From Echinicola marina (GTDB taxonomy: Bacteria > Bacteroidota > Bacteroidia > Cytophagales > Cyclobacteriaceae), in assembly GCF_020463795.1 (NCBI RefSeq), contig NZ_CP080025.1, positions 623,001-687,000 of the forward strand: a stretch of DNA of 64,000 bases, read 5' to 3'. Within the stretch, counting starts at the first letter, position 1, and every line of letters begins with the position of its first letter. The translations under genes were made by a program, and so were the position numbers. Below are positions 53,931 through 61,922 of this stretch, piece after piece. The notes under the pieces are model-generated. The model was not told the DNA's origin. It did no database searches and worked only from the letters and a program-made list of their open reading frames with translations.

Positions 53931-54422
53931 TTAATCCTGTGAAAGCGTGTAAACCACTTGTAGGTTATAGGATTGGGGCTCCACCTCAAAACCGGGATTA
54001 ACTTTATAGCTGATCTTGCCACTATTGGGCTGGCCGGCACCTTTGTTACCCTGCACCAGGTCCTGGTCGCTATTGGTCAAAGATATGAAATTGCTGATAT
54101 TTTCGGGGTTTTCTCCCAAGCCTACTTGAAAGAAGTTATTGGGAACATTACCTTGTACGTTCTGCAAACCTTGGGCTTTTACCTTGATTCTCCAGTTACG
54201 GTTACTCTTCACCTGGTAATCACCAACATACCTACCGATCCCGTCGGACAATTGTTCCGGTGTTGTAAAATCAAATACTTCCTGATTGTTCTGAAGACTA
54301 AAATCCAAATCGGCAAGTTGCTGGATATTAATCTGCACATCATGTGACTGCTGGGCGTTTACATTAGCTGACAAAAATACAAAAAAACCGAATACCGCTG
54401 CTATTACGCTTACCTTTTTCAT
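53931..54422 (-). CDS. Small exported fibre-subunit-like protein, copy B
   Basis: The 163-residue product matches copy A (52466) except for two residues in the signal peptide (GFFVFL instead of GLVVFL), and the mature proteins are identical. Even at DNA level the coding parts differ at only a few bases, such as CAGGTCC for CAGATCC near 54059. Flanks are less similar but keep the same promoter layout, upstream hairpin and downstream terminator. Such identity implies very recent duplication or ongoing gene conversion. Having two copies raises the dose of what may be the major subunit of the surface structure. Confidence 0.75.
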   Translation of the reverse strand: MKKVSVIAAVFGFFVFLSANVNAQQSHDVQINIQQLADLDFSLQNNQEVFDFTTPEQLSDGIGRYVGDYQVKSNRNWRIKVKAQGLQNVQGNVPNNFFQVGLGENPENISNFISLTNSDQDLVQGNKGAGQPNSGKISYKVNPGFEVEPQSYNLQVVYTLSQD

Positions 54423-54475
54423 TATTAAATAGTTTTAGTTTATGATTAGCATTACCTAACGCTTAATTAACAATA

Positions 54476-54506
54476 CAAAAGTACTTATAATAGATATATA
54501 GTGCAA
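54476..54506 (-). promoter_or_regulatory. Bacteroidota-type promoter for copy B
   Basis: TTG (54506-54504) is followed by 20 bases and TACTTTTG (54483-54476) on the - strand. Spacing is the same as for copy A, and the sequence around the -33 element (AATAAATTGC) is conserved although the rest has drifted, which supports a functional site. Confidence 0.75.
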
Positions 54507-54700
54507 TTTATTGTATTTTTCAGTAAACAAACAGCACTTTGAGCCCATTAACAAGGAAGAAACAAAAAACAATCAATCAAACATTAAAAAGAATATTAAA
54601 ACATAATTATACCAATAAACAAAATATTAATTTGACGAAGTCAACATTGGTTAAAATATAAAACCAATTCCACCGAACAAAACAAACAGCTCTTAGAGGT

Positions 54701-54892
54701 ATGTAAAAAGCAAAATACATTAATCAAAAAAAAGCAGCCGACTGGCTGCTTTGATAAAAAACTAACCAACAAAAAAAGGGGATCGGACTAAGCAACCTTA
54801 CTTCCAAAAGTTTAACCACTTACCTTATAACCGACCATCATCATCCATCAGGTCAAAAGGGAAAACCGCCCAGTGGAAAGACCAGTACAGAA
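54701..54892. repeat. 192-bp direct repeat, copy B (pairs with 53242-53433)
   Basis: See the partner copy. This one lies 143 bp after the stop of the usher-like gene and is probably the original location. The remainder of 54423-55034 is AT-rich DNA with no gene. Confidence 0.92.
54726..54752 (-). terminator. Strong terminator after the usher-like gene
   Basis: Perfect arms AAAGCAGCC (54731-54739) and GGCTGCTTT (54744-54752) enclose a 4-base loop GACT, and on the - strand the hairpin runs into eight T residues. Confidence 0.88.
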
Positions 54893-55034
54893 CCTGAAAC
54901 TTTACCTGGGATACATACCGAAGCAATAAAGCGACAGCCACGAACAGAAACAAGCAAAAACATAAAACGATAAACAAAAGCACATCCCGTCTAAACGCGC
55001 CTATATAAAATCAGTTCATTGCTTTTCATGGCGA

Positions 55035-57782
55035 TTAATTTAATTTCCGAATCCTAATCTCTCTTTCTGCCTTTCTAATCACAAAATCAACCATGGCCTT
55101 CTCATTCCTAACCAGGTCCACTGCAATATTCATTTTCTCCAAACTATACCCCTCTGCTGGAATAGCAGCAACTTCCAAGGAAATAATATACTCTCCCTTT
55201 GTAAGATTGAAGCCAAATTCCCCATCTTTATCCACCACAGTTTGGCGAACCTCACCACTCTTGCTTGTTGCCTTGACCCTTAGGCCATAAGGATTGAACA
55301 AACCTGATGATGTTTCATCAGACACCACATTTACTTTCCCAATTATAAAGCGACTCTTTTCAAAGGGCACATACACCGTTTCATTTTGTGACAAGAACAA
55401 ATCCATTCGATACCCTTTTGCTGATCGCCACCCCTGTAAGCTATTTAGGTGTTTGAGGTCGATTTCAAAAGCACCTTTTTCGACATTTCTGTAAGTCAAT
55501 TCTCCATTATTGTCGGTTAGGCCTAACCTGTCATTGATCAACACAAAGCCATCTCTAACCCCCTCTTCCCCAATGTCCTTTACCCCATTTCCATTCTCAT
55601 CCTTAAACAGGATGAGTTTCAGTTGGTGGTATTTAGATATACCATAAGATTTAAGAAGCAGAGGCCTATTCAATTTCAGGTTGACGAACCTATTTTCAAC
55701 TTCCAACAAATCCACGGACACCGAAAGGGAAAAACTCAATTTCAACCTTTCCAAATTCATTTTCATTGAATTCCTAAACAACAGCATGGTTCGATCGAAA
55801 TTGGATTCTTCATGAAAAAACTCCAAATGGGTACTGTTATAAACCACTTTGCCCTTTTTCCCTTGCCATTGATAATGTGGGGCCAAACGGTATCGTTTCT
55901 GTTCGATACCCTGCTCCAGGCCATACACCATTTCGTTATAAAATCTGGGCCCAAAAGAAAAGCTGCCATTAAAGCCAAAATTGCGGAAAGTTGAATTGAA
56001 TTGATTGCTATAACTAAATACTTTTTGTTCAAACCCGCCCGGAAAGAAGCTATAAAAAAGTCTTTGGTCCATTCCCATTCTAATAGCCCTGCTCTCATTT
56101 GAATAAGCAACCGTTCCAGTCCAAACATCAGAAACAACAGGCTGGCTTTCCGAGCCTCCAAACTGTTGCCTTTCCCTAACCAGTGAGCTGGAAAATCTAT
56201 ACCTGCCCCACTCCAAACCCTGAATTCTAAATCCAAATTCAGAAAACATAACGGACTGTTGGCTAATCCCATTTAAAGAATCCAAGTTCTGCTGATACCT
56301 GGCCATTTGATTATAAAAAGCTCCAAATAGAATATCAGACCAATGGGCCTGAATCCTATGCCTGTGACTCAGATGACCTCCATTTATTCCAATGTAATTT
56401 GCGGAATAATTGGACATCTCACTCTCCAAGAGGTATTTGTCACTGTTAAACCTAAAATTATACCCATACAAATAACCTAAGTCAAATTCCGGAAAATTTT
56501 TAGAAACGCCCAGTTTACCTTGAATACTCCATTTTTCATTGGCTTGGTACCCTATTGAGTGATTAAGTAACACATTATTGGAGACATCCTTCCCTCCCAT
56601 ATTGGAAAACAAGCGGGTTTCAGCAAACAGTTTATCGCTGACAGCCAGCCTTCCTTCATAATCAAGCTGCCAATGACCAGCATGTTTTGACTTACTTAAG
56701 GAAACTTTGTGGTACTGTTGATTCATGCCCAAGTTTGATATTTGAATTCCAGTTCCGTTAACCAAAAAATCGGAAAATTTAATTATTGATCCGGCCATGA
56801 CCGACCAATTTTTATATTGATAACCCAGGTTATAGATATTGTTTTTATTGTTTCCTGTACCGAAAAGCTGATTTCTCACAGTTACACTAAGGCTTTCATC
56901 TTTAGTTATGGGCGTACTGCCCACAGCGTTGAAATAATAACTCCCCCCCCTTCTTCCAGCGCCGACATATTGAAAACCTAGTTCCAGGGGGAGAGAATAC
57001 CATTTTGTATGATGTTGAAAAATTTCACTGCCAGTTTTCTGTATGTTGGCGATCAGGGTCATATTTGCTCCCCTCTCATCCGCAACATCCACCTTTAACT
57101 CTCCACGGTTATATTTATTGCCTCTAGTTTGGCCAGGAGCAAGATGAAAATAAACAGTACTATCCGATTTGGCAGGGACAAGAAGCTCAATGACTCCCTC
57201 CAGAGACGGAAACTGCCTACTCTCCGAGCTTATCCTAAATAGTTCCACAACGTTCCCCCTATTATAGATCCTCAGTCCAATATCCAGCTCATTCCCCTGA
57301 ACAAAACTGATATTCTCACTTTCAAACTCAGCCATCCAACTCCTTATTTCAGGAACAGAAATTTTAAAACCTGCGTTTATTTGAACAGCACCATTATCAG
57401 GAATAAAAAGGAACATCACTCTGCCTTCCGGTCTGAAAGTACTCGGGCTTATGGAAAAGCGTACCGGAAGGATCTTCTCACTTCCTGGTGCTACAGAAAC
57501 TGTCGCATTATCGAATGAAGAAATTAGCTGAAATCCGCTAATTTTGGGGGACTTAATCCTGAAATCGATTTTCTTCTGTGATGAGTTCTTTATAAATATG
57601 CGGTTAAAACCAAATCCGTTCTGGTCCATTTTCACCTCGGGAACATCAAAATTCACTTCCAGCTCTTGAGCATCGGCTATAAACGATACGCACCAAGCCA
57701 GCAGGGTAAACAGAACCTTTGGACATACCTTATAAAACCAAAGGTCATTTGTAAAAACTCTATAGGAAAGGCTCAACACCAC
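55035..57782 (-). CDS. Usher-like outer-membrane protein: Ig-like N-terminus, large barrel, C-terminal Ig/CnaB-like domains
   Basis: The 915-residue product has a signal peptide ending near FIADAQ. Residues about 45-255 are beta-sandwich-like (FNRIFIKNSSQKKIDFRIKS; ELDIGLRIYNRGNVVELFRI). Residues about 265-710 alternate aromatic and polar residues in strands such as WQLDYEGRLAVSDKLFAETR and RIQAHWSDILFGAFYNQMAR, fitting a barrel of 20 or more strands. The C-terminal 200 residues have a CnaB/SdrD-like domain (LILFKDENGNGVKDIGEEGV, LTDNNGELTYRNVEKGAFEI) and a second one (VVDKDGEFGFNLTKGEYIIS). The order resembles FimD-type ushers, though I see no sequence match. It is co-transcribed with the subunit-like gene 10 bp upstream. 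Confidence 0.65.
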   Translation of the reverse strand: MVLSLSYRVFTNDLWFYKVCPKVLFTLLAWCVSFIADAQELEVNFDVPEVKMDQNGFGFNRIFIKNSSQKKIDFRIKSPKISGFQLISSFDNATVSVAPGSEKILPVRFSISPSTFRPEGRVMFLFIPDNGAVQINAGFKISVPEIRSWMAEFESENISFVQGNELDIGLRIYNRGNVVELFRISSESRQFPSLEGVIELLVPAKSDSTVYFHLAPGQTRGNKYNRGELKVDVADERGANMTLIANIQKTGSEIFQHHTKWYSLPLELGFQYVGAGRRGGSYYFNAVGSTPITKDESLSVTVRNQLFGTGNNKNNIYNLGYQYKNWSVMAGSIIKFSDFLVNGTGIQISNLGMNQQYHKVSLSKSKHAGHWQLDYEGRLAVSDKLFAETRLFSNMGGKDVSNNVLLNHSIGYQANEKWSIQGKLGVSKNFPEFDLGYLYGYNFRFNSDKYLLESEMSNYSANYIGINGGHLSHRHRIQAHWSDILFGAFYNQMARYQQNLDSLNGISQQSVMFSEFGFRIQGLEWGRYRFSSSLVRERQQFGGSESQPVVSDVWTGTVAYSNESRAIRMGMDQRLFYSFFPGGFEQKVFSYSNQFNSTFRNFGFNGSFSFGPRFYNEMVYGLEQGIEQKRYRLAPHYQWQGKKGKVVYNSTHLEFFHEESNFDRTMLLFRNSMKMNLERLKLSFSLSVSVDLLEVENRFVNLKLNRPLLLKSYGISKYHQLKLILFKDENGNGVKDIGEEGVRDGFVLINDRLGLTDNNGELTYRNVEKGAFEIDLKHLNSLQGWRSAKGYRMDLFLSQNETVYVPFEKSRFIIGKVNVVSDETSSGLFNPYGLRVKATSKSGEVRQTVVDKDGEFGFNLTKGEYIISLEVAAIPAEGYSLEKMNIAVDLVRNEKAMVDFVIRKAEREIRIRKLN

Positions 57783-57792
57783 TTCTTCGACC

Positions 57793-58308
57793 TTAATTTT
57801 GGCTAAGGGTAAACAAAATTGTCATCTTGTAGTTAGATGGAGCAATTTTATAGCCTGGAAGGATACGGTAATACACCTTATATGAATTTGACGAAACACC
57901 TCCAGGACCACCCTGAATGATATTAGAAGCTGAGGAACCGATAGTCTGAAATATGGGATTACCCAAACTCTTCATTACCGCCACTTGAAAAAAATCGTTG
58001 GGGACCACATTATCGCTGAAGTAATAAAACCCCCGGAGGTCTATTGATGCACTTACCCTCCAATCCTTATTGGATTTAACAGCAATTTCACCTGCCATTC
58101 TTTCTATTCCACTTTCAAGTTTGACAGCATTATCAAAAACATACACATCGCTCCCTGAAGGGGTAAATTCCAATTCGGACACGCCAAGTACCTGAACAAA
58201 CAGTTGTTGTGATGCCTCATTTTGACCAAACACACTACCCAAACATGAAAAGCACAGCAGCCATAAGCAGATCATATGTTTCCCAAAATTTTGTGCAATC
58301 ATCTCCAT
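57793..58308 (-). CDS. Fibre-subunit-like exported protein, co-transcribed with the usher-like gene
   Basis: The 171-residue product has a signal peptide (ICLWLLCFSCLGSVFGQ). The same domain pattern follows: FVQVLGVSELEFTPSGSDVY, ESGIERMAGEIAVKSNKDWR, FFQVAVMKSLGNP, and last strand YKMTILFTLSQN. The motif V-K-SN-x-x-W is exact. It lies 10 bp upstream of the usher-like gene, so it may be the subunit dedicated to starting or anchoring the fibre at the usher. No homologue outside this locus is known to me. Confidence 0.7.
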   Translation of the reverse strand: MEMIAQNFGKHMICLWLLCFSCLGSVFGQNEASQQLFVQVLGVSELEFTPSGSDVYVFDNAVKLESGIERMAGEIAVKSNKDWRVSASIDLRGFYYFSDNVVPNDFFQVAVMKSLGNPIFQTIGSSASNIIQGGPGGVSSNSYKVYYRILPGYKIAPSNYKMTILFTLSQN

Positions 58309-58528
58309 TAATCAGCTCATCTTTAAACTTAGGAATTAAAGGCTGCAAACTTAATCAAAATAAACAAAACACGTATTTAAAAAGCATATTTTTGTAAACA
58401 AAAAAACCAATTGTTATCTTAAAAAACATAAACCCTAAAAAGAGAATAGCCACCTTGGCGAAGAGCATCGACAAGTTACATAAAGGCCCCTTTAAAAGAA
58501 TTTATGACAACAGAAGAATTTCAGTGAT

Positions 58529-58579
58529 CAAAAAAAGGAATTGGCAACCCTACATTCAATAATGTAGATTGCCAATTCC
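58529..58579 (-). terminator. Strong terminator after the subunit-like gene at 58625
   Basis: GGAATTGGCAA (58537-58547) pairs with TTGCCAATTCC (58569-58579), with an inner stem TACATT/AATGTA. On the - strand it is followed by a T-run. It separates this gene from the usher operon. No other gene lies in 58309-58624. Confidence 0.9.
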
Positions 58580-58624
58580 AACTAACTTCAATCCATCCCC
58601 TATTTGACCCCTGCACACCCTTCC

Positions 58625-59143
58625 TTAATCCTGACTTAGGGTATAGATCAAATCAATTTCATAAGTCCCTGGATCTGCATATATACCGTTGAAACTGGTA
58701 AGATAATCGACATCAAATCGATTGCCCAATTTATTCTCATCTCCCTGTTCGCCTCCCTTTAGGAGGTTATTTTCCATTGTTGTAGGGATATAATCCCCAC
58801 CATTCACCCGAACCCTGAGTACACTCGCAGGAATTTCTGAATTAGAGTTTGTGGATCTAAAGTTTTCAGCCCCCGCCCTCACGGAAATCTTCCATGGTTT
58901 ATTGGACAGAACACTAATGGTGGAAGCGTTATCAATTTTACTGCCTCCATCCATCTGATCTGTAGAGGTGATATTAAACACAGCACTTGGCCCCACATTG
59001 CTTTGAACATTAAGCTTCATAATGTCATGTATCACAATCATAACCTTGCTTGTGGCAGTTTGGTTAGTTTGGCCCCATACTTCTGGGCCAGAACTAAACG
59101 CCAAGAAAATTAAAAGAAATAAACCTAACTTTTTCATGACCAA
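58625..59143 (-). CDS. Fibre-subunit-like exported protein
   Basis: The 172-residue product has a signal peptide (LGLFLLIFLAFSSGPEVWGQ) and the shared pattern: VMIVIHDIMKLNVQSNVGPS, DGGSKIDNASTISVLSNKPW, KISVRAGAENFRS, and YEIDLIYTLSQD at the end. It forms a single-gene transcript between a 767-bp regulatory-looking region and a strong terminator. Divergence from the other subunit-like proteins is high, so it is probably a distinct structural or tip component. Confidence 0.7.
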   Translation of the reverse strand: MVMKKLGLFLLIFLAFSSGPEVWGQTNQTATSKVMIVIHDIMKLNVQSNVGPSAVFNITSTDQMDGGSKIDNASTISVLSNKPWKISVRAGAENFRSTNSNSEIPASVLRVRVNGGDYIPTTMENNLLKGGEQGDENKLGNRFDVDYLTSFNGIYADPGTYEIDLIYTLSQD

Positions 59144-59910
59144 ACATTTTAACAGCCGATTACCCTCTTTTTAACTACAATTAATATACACAAAAGGTAG
59201 CTTAAATAAAAAATAAATGAGCTCAAAAATCATAACAAATCAGTATGTTTACATTAAAAAACTGATAATTAACCCATTAAAAATCACAGTCAAGATTTTC
59301 ACGCCAAATAAGTTATAATAGATTCTCACACAGTATCATTCTGGATTTTATTTCCAATGACATCAAAATTAAGAATCATGCGAAATTGACTGGCCATTTA
59401 ACAGTGGCCGCACCTGTCCACAAGACATCCGGCGAGTCCTAAACCCTTTCTACCTCAGATCATTTGCTTACTGTTTCCATTATGGTAAAACAGCACCTAA
59501 GAACAATTTACAAACCCACCATATATGAAACACATTTACTATCAGAGCTAACGGGGAAATGAAACTGAGTACGGTTGTAAGTGGGATGACGAATTGTGGC
59601 AATTAATTCATTTATATCAAAAAAACGTTAGCCAGAATCCCTCATATGTTACTAGCATTTACTTTTGGGGCTAATGGTCGGAAGAGGCCATAAACGTAGA
59701 AATAGTTTTGAAAAATTGAAATTTTAAAAAGAAATAAATAGAATTTTCCTAAACGTTAGTCAGAATTCCACCTACTTTAAAAAAGCTGACTTCGTACGTT
59801 AACGGCGTTGTAGCTTAAAGAATAAACTGGGGAATTTCTGCCGTTAGTCAGAACTTAAAAAAAGATGCTTAAATTAAAAGAGCAAGGCTTATACTACTAC
59901 CCCATATGTT
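59144..59910. promoter_or_regulatory. Long intergenic region with three copies of a GTTAGnCAGAA motif
   Basis: No gene is seen in 767 bases. The motif occurs as CGTTAGCCAGAATCC (59626-59640), CGTTAGTCAGAATTCC (59754-59769) and CGTTAGTCAGAACTT (59842-59856), all in the same orientation. GTTAG with preceding A/C resembles half-sites of LytTR regulators, one of which is encoded at 51220. The copies are 128 and 88 bp apart, wider than classical LytTR pairs, so the link is tentative. Confidence 0.45.
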
Positions 59911-60393
59911 TCATAAAGGGCTCAGAGTATAGATCAAGGTCCCTTGATAAATCCCAGGCTCGATATATCCTGGAGTAATCCGTAAATCCACATCAATTTG
60001 ATCCGGTATACCTCCGCCCGAGGATAGTCCCTGTGCAATAACCTGGCTAATAGCTCCTAGCTCTACATAGCTATCCACATAATAGGTTCGTACCTCGACC
60101 AAAGGTAACCTACCATTAGCAGTACCAAAATTTTCTAGTTGGACCTGAAGGCTCCAAGGAGAGTTGGAAACTATTTTCAAAACCGTAAAGGGAGTTCTTT
60201 CAATTCCATTTTCCAAACTTCCGGCAGTATTGAACACTACAGGAGAAGGATCCCCTCCTTCAATTCTCAAATAAAAAAGCTCGTGAACAGTAATTTTCGG
60301 ATACATTGCTCCGGAATATCGATTTTGCTGTGCTTGAAGCTTGAAGGAGGAAATTACCAGGATAAGAAAGCACATGAATACTTTTGGAAGCAT
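59911..60393 (-). CDS. Fibre-subunit-like exported protein
   Basis: The 160-residue product has a signal peptide (VFMCFLILVISSFKLQAQ) and the shared layout: KITVHELFYLRIEGGDPSPV, ENGIERTPFTVLKIVSNSPW, SLQVQLENFGTANG, and last strand YQGTLIYTLSPL. The SN-x-x-W motif and the YTLS end are kept. It starts immediately after the stop of the upstream subunit-like gene (no spacer), so the two are co-transcribed and probably translationally coupled. Confidence 0.7.
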   Translation of the reverse strand: MLPKVFMCFLILVISSFKLQAQQNRYSGAMYPKITVHELFYLRIEGGDPSPVVFNTAGSLENGIERTPFTVLKIVSNSPWSLQVQLENFGTANGRLPLVEVRTYYVDSYVELGAISQVIAQGLSSGGGIPDQIDVDLRITPGYIEPGIYQGTLIYTLSPL

Positions 60394-60879
60394 CTAATCT
60401 AAAGTTAATGTAACAATTACTGTTGCACCATATTCACCTGGAGGCATATTACGACTTATTGGGCCAATTAAAAAATCATAAGTGTAGTTATAATCTCTGT
60501 TCCCCATATCGGATTGTTGAAATAGCACCACATCGGTATTCTCCCGTAAGGGAATCTGAAGATTTGTAGTGACACCACTGTTGGTATCAGACAATCTGAC
60601 CGAAAAAAGACCATCAGGAATCATTTGTCCGGAGGGCGGTTGCTCCAACCTGGCGCTAACCAAATAATCCATATTTCTCAACCAGGCCCGCACAGTAAAG
60701 GCATTTTCAAACACCAACACCCGGTCAAAATCCGCTATGTCTGTCATATGGTAATCCACCGGGTTGTTTTCTACAACATTAATATAAAATATCTGTTCAC
60801 TGTTTCCTTGGGCTATACTTGCCCCACACCATATCATTATCCCGGCGGAAGTAAACAGTCTTTTCAAATATTGAATCAT
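60394..60879 (-). CDS. Divergent fibre-subunit-like exported protein
   Basis: The 161-residue protein has a signal peptide (LFTSAGIMIWCGASIAQG) and a similar beta plan: IFYINVVENNPVDYHMTDIA, FENAFTVRAWLRNMDYLVSA and a last strand YGATVIVTLTLD. The SN-x-x-W motif is replaced by RNMDYL, so it is the most divergent member; it may cap or anchor the fibre. It is transcribed divergently from the chaperone-like gene, with about 120 bp between them. Confidence 0.65.
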   Translation of the reverse strand: MIQYLKRLFTSAGIMIWCGASIAQGNSEQIFYINVVENNPVDYHMTDIADFDRVLVFENAFTVRAWLRNMDYLVSARLEQPPSGQMIPDGLFSVRLSDTNSGVTTNLQIPLRENTDVVLFQQSDMGNRDYNYTYDFLIGPISRNMPPGEYGATVIVTLTLD

Positions 60880-61002
60880 ATACTAATCTTTTTGCTACCC
60901 TCCATGGAAACGCGCGGACAAATTTGGAAAATATCCTTTTAAATAACTAATATAGTCCTGATAATCGCCTAAATAAACAAAGTGTTTAAAAACATAAATA
61001 AA

Positions 61003-61836
61003 ATGGACATATACTACAACAACAAAAGAAAATTCAACCTAATGCACCTTATTTTTTTGATTGGTTTACTTGTTTTTTTTGGTGCTGGAAAATCAATCGC
61101 ACAAAATATCAGTGTATACCCTACAGGCTTAAGTTTTTCCGTAGCAAAAGGAAACAGCAGCACACAAACTATTACGGTGACCAACGTATCGGATAAAGAA
61201 GTATTTGTAGAAACCGAAATAGGAGACTGGTATAGAAAAATTGATGGTAGTCATCAATATCTAACCTCTGACAGTTTACATACAAGTTTAGGGCCTTATA
61301 TCAAATTGGACAAATCATTTGAAAGCATCGAACCAGGGGCATTAGGAGAAATCAGCATAACTGTAACCCTTCCGGACTCGGCCCAGGTCTCGGATAAAAT
61401 GTTATGGAGCATGTTGTTTGTAAGTGGAATTGAACCAAAGGCCGATCAGGATAGTGGGACGGAGGGGCAGCTCAGTGCCCAGATCCGGGAAATTTTTCGC
61501 TTTGGGATTCACCTGTACCAGACTCCACCCACACTTTTGAAAAAATCAGCTCAAATAGTTTCCATGGAAAAAGTGGACCGGGAAATAAGGTTGCAATTTA
61601 AAAACACCGGGCCAACAATGCTCCAATGTAAATCCCATTTAGAGCTGGTTGAATTATCTACTGGCGAAAAAACCAAACTACCTATTATAGAATCACCCGT
61701 ATTTCCATATTATAACAGAGAAGTCCATTTTATTATACCCGAAAACCTCCCCTCAGGCCAATATTCCATATTAGGCATATTGGATTATGACGAATCAAGT
61801 CCATTGGAAGCAGTTGAGATCATGCAGGAATTATAA
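61003..61836 (+). CDS. Exported chaperone-like protein (PapD-like or WxL-interacting/DUF916-like fold)
   Basis: The ATG at 61003 gives 277 residues; a GTG at 60982 would add seven. A signal peptide ends near KSIAQ. The first beta domain starts NISVYPTGLSFSVAKGNSST, then QTITVTNVSDKEVFVETEIG, like the opening strands of periplasmic pilus chaperones and of WxL-interacting proteins. A second beta domain (VDREIRLQFKNTGPTMLQCK; FIIPENLPSGQYSILGILDY) ends the protein. No membrane helix or lipobox is present. It is the only gene of the region on the + strand and diverges from the subunit genes. A role in folding or escorting subunits is inference. Confidence 0.6.
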   Translation: MDIYYNNKRKFNLMHLIFLIGLLVFFGAGKSIAQNISVYPTGLSFSVAKGNSSTQTITVTNVSDKEVFVETEIGDWYRKIDGSHQYLTSDSLHTSLGPYIKLDKSFESIEPGALGEISITVTLPDSAQVSDKMLWSMLFVSGIEPKADQDSGTEGQLSAQIREIFRFGIHLYQTPPTLLKKSAQIVSMEKVDREIRLQFKNTGPTMLQCKSHLELVELSTGEKTKLPIIESPVFPYYNREVHFIIPENLPSGQYSILGILDYDESSPLEAVEIMQEL

Positions 61837-61922
61837 TCAGAATTCCCCTTACCTTTGAAATACCAGAATAGCTTTATTAATTTAATAGGCAAAGCTTAGG
61901 CCCCTTTCCCTGAAAGTCTCTA

